From NCBI GenBank assembly GCA_003242315.1, contig QGUY01000102.1:1-12824 (forward strand): a DNA stretch of 12,824 nt, in the 5' to 3' direction. This document shows positions 1 through 6,555 of the stretch, one piece after another. The notes under the pieces were generated by a model. That model saw nothing but the letters and a program-made list of their open reading frames with translations. It was not told the origin of the DNA and did no database searches. The stretch is from Bacteroidota bacterium (GTDB lineage Bacteria; Bacteroidota; Bacteroidia; Cytophagales; Cyclobacteriaceae). The position numbers and the translations under genes are program-made. Position 1 is the first letter of the stretch, and each line of letters begins with the position of its first letter.

Positions 1-165
1 ATTTCTACTTTTCTCTTTGTCGGGAACGTGAGATTTGTATAAAAGACAGGCGTTATCGTAACCGGGTTGACTCAGTTCTTCCGCGGCTTTCGCGTAACCC
101 TCAATGCGGTCGTTGTTGATCCGAATGAGATCATTCAATACATCTACCAATTTTTCGTTTTCCAT
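1..165 (-). CDS. PA2169-family (DUF2383) four-helix-bundle protein, N-terminal part
   Basis: The gene starts at ATG 165-163 on the minus strand and is open through 55 codons to the left edge, so only the N-terminus is seen. It begins MENEKLVDVLNDLIRINNDR and continues through EGYAKAAEEL. This Leu/Ile-spaced amphipathic helix, with an acidic and Asn-rich face, is typical of the PA2169/DUF2383 family. Members are small ferritin-like four-helix bundles, usually about 150 residues, often expressed under stress; their biochemical role is not settled. No Shine-Dalgarno site is evident. The call rests on recognising the N-terminal helix only. A different ferritin-like bundle is the main alternative. 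Confidence 0.75.
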   Translation of the reverse strand, partial: MENEKLVDVLNDLIRINNDRIEGYAKAAEELSQPGYDNACLLYKSHVPDKEKSRN

Positions 166-351
166 GGTCTTGACATTTACGTTTTTCTACTCGTCTTCTT
201 TTGTTAGATGGTTGAAAAACCGTGCCATGACTTCACGATCCTTTTAGACGCACCATGCTTGACGATAATCGAATTCGTTGATTCACTTAAGTGGAACGCG
301 ACGGAAAATTATTCCCCGAAACTGTACAATAGTTTTTACAGCGAAAGGGAA
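166..351. other. Non-coding stretch with a 10-bp palindrome
   Basis: This stretch lies between two minus-strand genes and should hold the promoter of the PA2169-family gene. It contains the perfect palindrome CACTTAAGTG at 284-293. On the minus strand there is a TAATTTTC-like sequence one base off the TAnnTTTG element, without a well-placed -33 TTTG. No convincing gene is seen here on either strand. Confidence 0.4.
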
Positions 352-606
352 TCAATCGTCAGCTTTCAATACTTCGATCGTAATTTCTGCATTGTCCGTA
401 CCACTCATTCCTTCACCAACCAGGATAGGGTCGTCAATTAACCTGGCTTCAAGCTTTGAATTTTCGTGCACTATGCGTACCCGAGAACCTTTTTGAAGAC
501 TGCGCAATTTGCTCGATGGAATAGTTGTTCGCATCTGCAACGGATGACCTTCCTCCAGATCCTTGAATTGAAAGGATTCCGCTCTTATTGTGATTGAATT
601 TTCCAT
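352..606 (-). CDS. Small conserved-looking protein of unknown function
   Basis: An 84-residue protein, ATG at 606-604 and TGA at 354-352. It has no signal peptide, membrane segment or cysteine. The sequence alternates charged and beta-prone stretches (SLQKGSRVRIVHE, then EARLIDDPILVGEG) with an acidic tail ending ADD, which suggests a small all-beta or beta-barrel fold; that fold is inference. I do not recognise a family. It is preferred over the overlapping plus-strand frames because its composition is protein-like and its orientation matches the PA2169-family gene downstream on the same strand. A hairpin with a UUCG loop lies 28 bp upstream of its start. Confidence 0.6.
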   Translation of the reverse strand: MENSITIRAESFQFKDLEEGHPLQMRTTIPSSKLRSLQKGSRVRIVHENSKLEARLIDDPILVGEGMSGTDNAEITIEVLKADD

Positions 607-633
607 AATAGTAGATCTTAATGTTCATAATGA

Positions 634-663
634 GGGGCTCCGAAGAGCCCCGCCTGCCTTTTT
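634..663. terminator. GC-rich hairpin, possible terminator or leader hairpin
   Basis: A perfect 7-bp stem at 634-640 and 645-651. On the plus strand it reads GGGGCTC-CGAA-GAGCCCC, followed after seven bases by TTTTT (659-663). On the minus strand it reads GGGGCTC-TTCG-GAGCCCC, a C(UUCG)G tetraloop of the very stable kind, located in what would be the leader of the 84-residue gene. The plus-strand T-tract is offset from the stem, and no clear plus-strand gene lies upstream. Whether it terminates transcription or folds in the minus-strand leader is undecided. Confidence 0.4.
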
Positions 664-664
664 G

Positions 665-707
665 CCTTTCAACCGAACGGCCGGGTCGGCGACCGCCAAT
701 TGAAAGG
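665..707. repeat. Nested inverted repeat
   Basis: CCTTTCAA at 665-672 is perfectly complementary to TTGAAAGG at 700-707. Between them lies a second small stem, GGTC (684-687) with GACC (691-694). The nested layout could fold into a long hairpin in RNA from either strand. No function is assigned. Confidence 0.4.
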
Positions 708-740
708 AGTGTTGATTGGTCTTAATCCAGACACGACAGG

Positions 741-755
741 CACTGTTCAACAGTG
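741..755. promoter_or_regulatory. Perfect 7-bp dyad, operator-like
   Basis: CACTGTT-C-AACAGTG is a perfect dyad with a one-base centre, in the non-coding stretch 607-916 upstream of the DUF6496 gene. The near-continuous symmetry fits a binding site for a dimeric regulator better than an RNA hairpin. It lies about 160 bp upstream of the DUF6496 start, so a link to that gene is only inference. I see no convincing gene or clear TAnnTTTG element elsewhere in 607-916. Confidence 0.35.
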
Positions 756-916
756 GAAATTTCGTGCCATTTCCTTTATGCAGACGTCCGCTTCTTATTG
801 CTCAGCATCGTAGTAACAAATTCCACAACACCCGGCTGTTTGCTTCAAATCACAGAAACGTCAACACATTTTCCGGCATGACTTTTTACCCACCTTATAC
901 AGCCAACATGTGAACT

Positions 917-1150
917 ATGGCAAAGTATTCAAAGAAGGCGCAGAACTCGGTGAAACGTGCGATGCGCAAGAGAAAAAGAGGCACACTCAAATCAGGTAGT
1001 GGCCGGAAAGTCACAAGCAGGAAGCAGGCAATAGCAATCGGTTTGTCTGAAGCGCGCGAAAAGGGAGCCAGGGTCCCTAAGAAGGGTAGAAAGAAGAAGA
1101 CAACACGGAAGAAATCAACAACAAAGAAGACCAGCAGAAAGAAGAGTTAG
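917..1150 (+). CDS. DUF6496 domain-containing small basic protein
   Basis: A 77-residue, extremely Lys/Arg-rich protein. Residues 1-55 match the DUF6496 pattern as I know it: a basic N-terminal helix (YSKKAQNSVKRAMRKRKRGT), then LKSGSGRKVTSRKQAIAIGL and SEAREKGARVPKK. The last 20 residues are a low-complexity K/R/T/S tail resembling histone H1-like tails. The composition suggests nucleic-acid binding or DNA compaction, but this is inference because the domain has no established function. The ATG at 917 is the only sensible start and has no clear Shine-Dalgarno site. The next gene begins 30 bp downstream on the same strand, so the two are probably co-transcribed. Confidence 0.85.
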   Translation: MAKYSKKAQNSVKRAMRKRKRGTLKSGSGRKVTSRKQAIAIGLSEAREKGARVPKKGRKKKTTRKKSTTKKTSRKKS

Positions 1151-1180
1151 AAAAATCGTACTGGCTTAAAGACTACTCGC

Positions 1181-2032
1181 ATGGCAGACAAGAAACAGCT
1201 TCGCAAGCCACAGACACAGGCACGTCCGGGAAGTGAGGCCAGGATGAAGCCTGCGCCGAAAGCGGAGCGTCCTCAACCATCTCAAAAGCTTAAGGATAAG
1301 GTCGCTTTCATTACCGGTGGAGACAGTGGCATCGGAAGGGCGGTGGCAATTCTATTTGCGGAGGAAGGTGCAGATGTCGCGTTGTCGTACCTTAACGAAC
1401 ATGAGGATGCGGAGCATACGCGGGAAAGGGTAGAAGCTCTGGGCCGTCAGTGCCTGTTGCTGAGTGGCGATATCGCTTCGGAATCGGTTTGCAAAAAGAT
1501 TGTGAAATCGGCTGTAAAGAAACTTGGGCGAATTGACATTCTGGTGAACAACGCGGCAATTCACTATGAGCAGAAGTCGATCACCGATATCAATACGGAT
1601 CAGTTGAAGAGAACCTTCGCGACGAACATATACTCAATGTTCTGGATTACGCAAAATGCTCTGCCTGCGATGAAAAAGGGGAGTGTCATTATCAATACTT
1701 CGTCGGTAACCGCATATCGGGGAAGCCCACACCTGATCGATTATGCAGCAACGAAGGGTGCGATCGTTGCTTTCACGCGGAGCCTGTCTGCCAACCTGGT
1801 GAAAAAGGGGATTCGCGTAAATGGCGTTGCGCCGGGACCTATCTGGACGCCGTTAATTGTATCAAGCTTCGACGCGGACCGCGTGGCAAAACACGGAAGC
1901 GACGTGCCAATGGAACGGGCTGGCGAACCGGCGGAGGTCGCTCCCTGCTACTTGTTCCTCGCGAGCGACGACTCCACCTACATGACTGGCCAGTTTCTGC
2001 ACCCGAATGGGGGAGAAATATTGAATACCTAG
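1181..2032 (+). CDS. Short-chain dehydrogenase/reductase, YghA/GSP39-like
   Basis: A 283-residue classical SDR. After a roughly 36-residue hydrophilic K/P/Q-rich tail comes the Rossmann fold with TGGDSGIG (45-52), a cofactor acidic residue in GDI (97), NNAA (123-126), Asn149, the catalytic Ser at 174/175, Tyr188 and Lys192 in YAATK, and PGP (218-220). The N-terminal tail plus the TGGDSGIG form is characteristic of the YghA/YhdF/YhxC group, often annotated as general-stress oxidoreductases; the natural substrate is unknown. The presence of a Ser and Tyr-x3-Lys set implies an active NAD(P)-dependent enzyme. It follows the DUF6496 gene by 30 bp. Its TAG stop overlaps the stop of the convergent BaeRF gene. 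Confidence 0.92.
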   Translation: MADKKQLRKPQTQARPGSEARMKPAPKAERPQPSQKLKDKVAFITGGDSGIGRAVAILFAEEGADVALSYLNEHEDAEHTRERVEALGRQCLLLSGDIASESVCKKIVKSAVKKLGRIDILVNNAAIHYEQKSITDINTDQLKRTFATNIYSMFWITQNALPAMKKGSVIINTSSVTAYRGSPHLIDYAATKGAIVAFTRSLSANLVKKGIRVNGVAPGPIWTPLIVSSFDADRVAKHGSDVPMERAGEPAEVAPCYLFLASDDSTYMTGQFLHPNGGEILNT

Positions 2033-3120
2033 TATCGGAGCTGAAGCGCGATCCGGTCCATCGAGATCAGCGCATCGTTGTCCGTAAAAAGGGCCGTGCC
2101 TCCTTTACGGATCACTGTCTCAATGATTTCATCAACCACTGCTGGCACGGTCTTGTGTTTTTCATCGGGTTCGTTGAGATACAACTGTGGATGGCCGTCA
2201 ACTACAAAACCGGTACATTCGTAGTCTTTTTCGACAAGGAGGGACAGTCCGCGCCCTTCGTGAGCGGCGATCCACACCTCCTGAACGCCTTTTGCGACCC
2301 GTGCAGGAACATCGCGCTCCTGCAAAGCGGCGATTTTTTCCTCCAGGGCTTTTTGCCGATAGGCGAGGAACGATTCGAACGCCCTGGATCTGAGTTCCTG
2401 AAAATTGTATTCGTCGAACGAGCCAACGATTTCTCCGCGGATCAGTGCGGAGGTATCCTGTTGCCTGAAGTCTGCTATACTCTCGACCGTGCCGGCGACG
2501 ACCAATGGTAGCGAGGTTGAACCCATGATTCGGGCAATGCTGTTAATGGCTTCACGAAAGAACGATTGTGTCCTTACTTTGACCATCGTGCTTTTCTCCT
2601 CTGCCATTTCCTGTCGCGAGTGTCCGAACGCTGGTGCCGGCCGCGCGTATTCATATTCGTCTTCAAACGTCATAGGAAAATCCCCGTCGGTAACTTCCGT
2701 GAGTACATCTCCGCGCGCGGAGTACAAGCGGATTTGTTTTTTACCAACCGCGGCGACGAAATAGGGTTCGGTCAGTTGCTGCAGGTAATACAGGTCACGC
2801 GTTACAAACGAGTCGTTAACGACAACGCGTTCCTGAACCGGGAATGGAAACGACACAACTCCCGAGACTTCCGGCGAAATGTAAATGCCTACCCCGTCCC
2901 GGGAGTAATCCATTGCGAGCCGATCAGTCAGCTGATCCAGTTGCTTAACAAGTTCGTCGGACAACCCGCGTTCTTTGGCAAGGGTTTTTGCTTTCCGCAG
3001 CGCTTTCCGAAGAATCTCAGGGTTCTGCAAACGTTCCGGTGCAAGTCTGTACTGCGGCACGATGACAGAAAGGCAGGGGCCTTTCTGTACCCGAAGAAGC
3101 TTGTTATGTAACTCGTCCAT
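2029..3120 (-). CDS. Bacterial archaeo-eukaryotic release factor (BaeRF) family, possible ribosome-hibernation factor
   Basis: A 363-residue soluble protein. It opens with the BaeRF-type start CLSVIVPQYRLAPE (16-29), followed by helical NPEILRKALRKAK and the DGVGIYISPE segment (about 75-84). A central domain (about 180-280) contains the LPLVVAGTVE strand, and a C-terminal L7Ae-like domain (about 280-363) ends with VVDEIIETVIRKGGTALFTD and RIALQLRY, typical of the family ends. The family is homologous to eRF1/Pelota; relatives such as Balon bind the ribosomal A site during dormancy. The GGQ peptide-release tripeptide is not present, so peptidyl-tRNA hydrolysis is unlikely; a hibernation or rescue role is inference. 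It converges on the SDR gene with a 4-bp overlap. Confidence 0.82.
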   Translation of the reverse strand: MDELHNKLLRVQKGPCLSVIVPQYRLAPERLQNPEILRKALRKAKTLAKERGLSDELVKQLDQLTDRLAMDYSRDGVGIYISPEVSGVVSFPFPVQERVVVNDSFVTRDLYYLQQLTEPYFVAAVGKKQIRLYSARGDVLTEVTDGDFPMTFEDEYEYARPAPAFGHSRQEMAEEKSTMVKVRTQSFFREAINSIARIMGSTSLPLVVAGTVESIADFRQQDTSALIRGEIVGSFDEYNFQELRSRAFESFLAYRQKALEEKIAALQERDVPARVAKGVQEVWIAAHEGRGLSLLVEKDYECTGFVVDGHPQLYLNEPDEKHKTVPAVVDEIIETVIRKGGTALFTDNDALISMDRIALQLRY

Positions 3121-3215
3121 GGCGATTAAGTTGCTTACTACTTAGTTACAACCTAACGCCATTCACGGTTCCTTGCCATGACGTTTGTTAGCGGAGAATC
3201 AGGGATTTCGTCATG

Positions 3216-3250
3216 CCGGGGAAAGTACGCAACAATGTAATCTTCCCCGG
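3216..3250. repeat. 8-bp inverted repeat downstream of the flavoprotein gene
   Basis: CCGGGGAA (3216-3223) is perfectly complementary to TTCCCCGG (3243-3250), with a 19-base spacer. Next to it lies the 10-bp palindrome ACGAATTCGT (3253-3262), directly after the TAA of the minus-strand flavoprotein gene. Neither is followed by a T-run on the minus strand, so a classical intrinsic terminator is doubtful. The position still fits a 3' processing or termination structure. The 144-bp gap 3121-3264 otherwise holds the unseen promoter of the BaeRF gene. Confidence 0.4.
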
Positions 3251-3264
3251 GAACGAATTCGTAA

Positions 3265-4476
3265 TTAAAAGACAACGACGGGAAGGTCTGGTGGTAATCC
3301 GAAAGTTGGCTGCGCGCCGGTTTCGTAACGGCTTTCGTTAGCGAATCCGTGTTGCCTTACCACCTGTGCATCCAAAAAGTATCGGGAGATCTTGCTCCGC
3401 GTGTAAACGGCAGTTGAGCCTGCGGCAGAGTATACGAGATCAACAGCCTGGAAGCATGTTTGATTTACGTGAGCCACCGCCAACTGCATGGTCGCCCGCT
3501 CACCTGCAGACAAGGTGATGCCTCTCTTTGTCTTATCCCACGCATCGGTGATCGTATGATGTAGGTACGCACGCGCTGACCGCAGCCTTGCTTCCGCCAT
3601 ACCCCACTTGCGTTGTACAGTTCCACGGTGTTTAATGGTGGACATCGAACCCAGGGGCGTCTTCGAATCAATAATCGCCAACAACTCCTCGGTAGCATTT
3701 GCTGCCAGCGCGATGGCTACCGGTACGATGAAGCATCCGGGACCGGCAAGTATGGCCGGGAATCGGTACAGAGGTCCGGAACAATGCGAGTTGTGCTCGC
3801 GTGCGGGATCGAGGGGAAAAGCGCGATGATGCGGAACGAACACATTGTTGGCGATGGTGTCGTTGCTGTCTGTCGCTTTCATTCCGATGGAATACCAAGT
3901 GTCCTCTACAGAGCATTCGCTTGCCTTCATACAAACCCCTATAACCTGTGGAATGCCGTCTACCTGTTTGGGTTTGCCATTTTCCATCACGATGGCGGCA
4001 ACGCAAATCCATTTTGCTTCGCGAACGTTACTGGTAAGCGGGCTCCTGCCGTTGATCAGAAATCCACCATCAACCGGTGTGGCCAGCATCGGGGGATGAA
4101 ACGTTCCTGCAGTGAATGTATCAGCGTCGTCTCCATAAAGCTCTTCTATGCCTTCGTCGTTCAGTCGGCTCGTCCACCATGCGGATGTGCTGGTCACCAT
4201 TATAGACCAGGCTGCGGCCGGATTGTAGCGGGCAATTTCCTCGACGGCGCGCGCGGCAGTTAGCGGATCCGTTTCCAGTCCGCCCAGGCTTCTCGGTACG
4301 AACATGCGATACAGTCCGGCTGTTCGCAACGTATGTATAGTCTCTTGCGAAAGCTGCCTATTGCGTTCCTCGGATTCAACGCGGGCAGCGAGTGTAGGCG
4401 CAATTCTTCGCGCGGTGTCAAGAAGGTCGGCTGCCTTTGCTGCAGCAGTGTACTCAAGAATCTCGTTTGTATTCAT
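3265..4476 (-). CDS. Acyl-CoA-dehydrogenase-fold flavoprotein, probable flavin-dependent monooxygenase (HsaA/DszC type)
   Basis: A 403-residue protein with full acyl-CoA-dehydrogenase layout: an N-terminal helical domain with FVPRSLGGLETDP (59-71), the NPAAAWSIM helix (85-93), a central beta domain with LINGRSPLTSN (140-150) and DTWYSIGMKATDSND (192-206), and a C-terminal four-helix domain ending near SRYFLDAQVVRQH (364-376). The WYSIGMKATDSND block and the RYFLDAQVVRQH helix resemble group-D flavin monooxygenases such as HsaA and DszC, which use reduced flavin from a separate reductase. No reductase gene is in this window. True acyl-CoA dehydrogenase activity is less likely because no catalytic Glu context is recognisable. 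It sits 118 bp downstream of the AraC gene on the same strand. Confidence 0.78.
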   Translation of the reverse strand: MNTNEILEYTAAAKAADLLDTARRIAPTLAARVESEERNRQLSQETIHTLRTAGLYRMFVPRSLGGLETDPLTAARAVEEIARYNPAAAWSIMVTSTSAWWTSRLNDEGIEELYGDDADTFTAGTFHPPMLATPVDGGFLINGRSPLTSNVREAKWICVAAIVMENGKPKQVDGIPQVIGVCMKASECSVEDTWYSIGMKATDSNDTIANNVFVPHHRAFPLDPAREHNSHCSGPLYRFPAILAGPGCFIVPVAIALAANATEELLAIIDSKTPLGSMSTIKHRGTVQRKWGMAEARLRSARAYLHHTITDAWDKTKRGITLSAGERATMQLAVAHVNQTCFQAVDLVYSAAGSTAVYTRSKISRYFLDAQVVRQHGFANESRYETGAQPTFGLPPDLPVVVF

Positions 4477-4505
4477 AGCAATTGGGTGTTACTTGATGCA
4501 TACCC

Positions 4506-4513
4506 CAAAGCTA
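4506..4513 (-). promoter_or_regulatory. Candidate -7 promoter element of the flavoprotein gene
   Basis: On the minus strand 4513-4506 reads TAGCTTTG, a full match to the Bacteroidota TAnnTTTG -7 element, with an expected leader of about 25 nt before the ATG at 4476. A well-placed -33 TTTG is not obvious. It lies in the 118-bp gap 4477-4594, so the gene may be transcribed independently of the regulator upstream. Confidence 0.4.
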
Positions 4514-4594
4514 CCGTAACGAGCTGGCTGAGGCTTGCCTGCGCGGCTCAACGTTTTGACTGAAAAGATCAATTGGAAAATGAATTACCTGAAA

Positions 4595-5482
4595 TCAGGC
4601 AGGCTGGAGGTTGGTCTCCCGTCGTTTCAGTCTCCATTGTGAAGGCGTTGTTCCGGAGTGTTCTTTGAAGGCGCGGCAGAAGTGTTGCTGACTTTCAAAG
4701 CCAGCTTCAAAGGCAATCTCTCCGATAGTCATGGATGTGTTTTCAAGCAACTCCTGGGCTAGTCGCACGCGGCGCTTCATAATCCACTTTGCAGGAGTAG
4801 TGTTAAAAATCTTCTTGAATTCGCGCTTGAAAGTAGCCGTACTTCGCCCTGCTAGCCGGGAGTATTGCTCAATCGTAAGGTTCGCCGTGAAGTTCTTCTG
4901 CATCACCGCCTCGAGTGCAGGAAGCCTCCCTTCGCGGAGGCAGTTGAAGTACGCGAGGAGATGCGCATTCTTACTATCTGATAGTATGGAAAGCACCAGT
5001 TCCTTGAACTTAAGTTCGACAAGATTTTCCGGTGGCGAAGGATCCATGGTGAAATAGGGAATCATGGACACGAAGAATGAACGCGAACGTTCATTGAGAT
5101 GCAGGGTCATTAAATCTTCGTCCTGAACGGACGGCAGGGAGTGCATCGGAAGTCTGTGAAGGCTTTCGTTCATCAGTTCCCTGATGAAACCGTCAGGGAT
5201 GAAGAACGCCATAGCACACCATGGTTCGCTTCCCGGCCGCTCGTTAATTTGAGTGCCCTTCTTCAGAAAGGCGCAAACGCCTTCCGTCATTTCAATCCGA
5301 TTGTTGCCGCGGTGAAATATCCGCCTTCCGCCGATTACATATACGATGATGTTACATTCCAGGTAGGCCCTGATTTTCCGGGTCTGCTGAGGACAGTCGT
5401 AATGCGTAAACAGGAGATCACCACACACCAAACGTCGGGAGAGGCTGGGATAGTCCCTGAAAAACTGGAACAGGTTTACCAT
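4595..5482 (-). CDS. AraC-family transcriptional regulator
   Basis: A 295-residue regulator. Residues 1-150 form a cupin-like sensing domain (IIVYVIGGRRIFHRG, then MTEGVCAFLKKG near 66-76). Residues about 185-290 are a double helix-turn-helix: first LTIEQYSRLAGRSTATFKREF (202-222), then MTIGEIAFEAGFESQQHFCR (251-270) followed by AFKEHSGTTPSQWR, the canonical AraC second motif. Effector unknown. The ATG at 5482-5480 is used because the cupin domain begins immediately after it. A perfect 8-bp dyad lies 15 bp upstream, suggesting autoregulation. The flavoprotein gene follows on the same strand and is a plausible target. Confidence 0.93.
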   Translation of the reverse strand: MVNLFQFFRDYPSLSRRLVCGDLLFTHYDCPQQTRKIRAYLECNIIVYVIGGRRIFHRGNNRIEMTEGVCAFLKKGTQINERPGSEPWCAMAFFIPDGFIRELMNESLHRLPMHSLPSVQDEDLMTLHLNERSRSFFVSMIPYFTMDPSPPENLVELKFKELVLSILSDSKNAHLLAYFNCLREGRLPALEAVMQKNFTANLTIEQYSRLAGRSTATFKREFKKIFNTTPAKWIMKRRVRLAQELLENTSMTIGEIAFEAGFESQQHFCRAFKEHSGTTPSQWRLKRRETNLQPA

Positions 5483-5496
5483 GTGGGTCGCCTTAA

Positions 5497-5519
5497 CATT
5501 ATCGAATATAACGATAATG
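5497..5519 (-). promoter_or_regulatory. Perfect dyad upstream of the AraC gene (candidate operator)
   Basis: CATTATCG-N7-CGATAATG is a perfect 8-bp inverted repeat centred about 26 bp upstream of the AraC start codon. Its central part on the minus strand contains TATATTCG, one base off TAnnTTTG, so the dyad may cover the -7 element. That arrangement would suit repression of the regulator by itself or by another dimer. The remaining gap up to 5610 shows no gene. Confidence 0.45.
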
Positions 5520-5610
5520 GATCATTTTTGGATATCAGGTCGGCATTACAAGTTTTCACGCGGTTCGCTCGTATTACACACTACGCAATCGTGCACACCC
5601 CAGACATCAT

Positions 5611-6231
5611 CTACTCCTCTTCACGCTTCAGTATTCCGTTAACTAGGTTCAGCCATTGCATTCTTGAAAAGGCAACTACGCCTGCGAGGCCTACCAGTGC
5701 GTCTCTGATCTTGCCGGCGGCTGTGTCGGCGTCGGTATTCGGTTTTGTATTTCGGTCAAAGATCGCGGCGGTCACAACATTCTTGTCTCTCGTGATGCTG
5801 AATGTACTCGTCGAATCTTCCGAATAAAAATGCGCCACCGTGCTCTGTGGTTCTGCAGGATTTCGGGCGGGGCGAACGCGGAACGCATAGCGGTTCGTGT
5901 CTTCCGATGACATGATTTCCACTTCTTCCACAGCTACCCAATCATAACCGTCGCCCTGGGTGTTGCCGGGACCTGGAATTTTAATCTTCAGGTAATCGCC
6001 TTTCTGCACGGGGCGATCCACTACGTTTCCGTCCGGATCAGTAAGGATAAATTCCGCTGAAGGATCGCCAGCGAGTCGTGACCATTCTCCGACATTCTGG
6101 AGCCGGTTTACCGCGGTGGTGAAAAACTCTCTCGCCACAGTGTCGTTGGCAAGAAGTACTGATGCTGTGGCGTCTATTTCTCTTCCGGTCTTTTGTTCCG
6201 GAACGATAGCAGGTTCTTTTTCAGGATTCAT
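5611..6231 (-). CDS. Hypothetical protein, 206 residues
   Basis: I do not recognise the family. From the ATG at 6231 the protein is 206 residues, with no signal peptide or cysteine. An N-terminal acidic linker is followed by a helix (TASVLLANDTVAREFFTTAV), then a beta-rich middle (SAEFILTDPDGNVVDRPVQK, GDYLKIKIPGPGN, DWVAVEEVEI, AHFYSEDSTSTFSITRDKNV). The C-terminus is a weakly hydrophobic helix (ALVGLAGVVAFSRMQWLNLV) that could be a membrane-contacting or packing helix. Frames upstream extend to 6321; the segment before 6231 is Arg/Cys-rich and unlike the rest, so the start at 6231 (or 6255) is preferred. No Shine-Dalgarno site helps decide. It runs towards the AraC gene on the same strand. 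Confidence 0.75.
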   Translation of the reverse strand: MNPEKEPAIVPEQKTGREIDATASVLLANDTVAREFFTTAVNRLQNVGEWSRLAGDPSAEFILTDPDGNVVDRPVQKGDYLKIKIPGPGNTQGDGYDWVAVEEVEIMSSEDTNRYAFRVRPARNPAEPQSTVAHFYSEDSTSTFSITRDKNVVTAAIFDRNTKPNTDADTAAGKIRDALVGLAGVVAFSRMQWLNLVNGILKREEE

Positions 6232-6555
6232 CGTTGTAACGGTTTGGTGAGACATACATGTTATGCGTCGACAACGCGACATCACTATCATACGAAAATC
6301 ACATGCCACACTCGTGAACACGGAATGGGGCGTAGATCATGTAGTCAAAAGTTTTCTGATGTCGAAGAATATCCACAGCGTAGGATAAAATTCGACTCGC
6401 TTTGTGAACTGTTGTAAGTGCGGTTTGCGGTATGCGACGTTCATTTAACCCTGCAGTTGGTGGTATGGGCGTTGAGAGTGCCAGGTTTTGTAAAAAGTCT
6501 GCTACCTTGGTGCACGGTTCCGCCTTCAATGTGAATCATTGAAAGTAAAGAAACC
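6232..6555. other. Non-coding divergent intergenic region with a leader hairpin at 6525-6543
   Basis: This region separates the minus-strand unknown gene from the plus-strand hydrolase. Just ahead of the hydrolase start, TTCAATG (6525-6531) and CATTGAA (6537-6543) form a perfect 7-bp stem with a 5-base loop. It lies in the probable leader RNA and ends 12 bases before the ATG, partly adjacent to the A/G-rich stretch that may serve as ribosome entry. No full TAnnTTTG element with good spacing was found for either gene. Frames here look non-coding. Confidence 0.4.

Noticed and set aside
208..496. Overlapping plus-strand frames opposite the 84-residue gene
   Set aside because: Composition is not protein-like, and they overlap a better minus-strand gene.
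716..913. A 65-residue plus-strand frame before the DUF6496 gene
   Set aside because: Its sequence is Arg/His/Phe-rich and unstructured, it has no start signal, and it spans a dyad in a likely regulatory region.
2155..3111. Long plus-strand frames opposite the BaeRF gene
   Set aside because: They are antisense shadows; the minus-strand frame has full family motifs from end to end.
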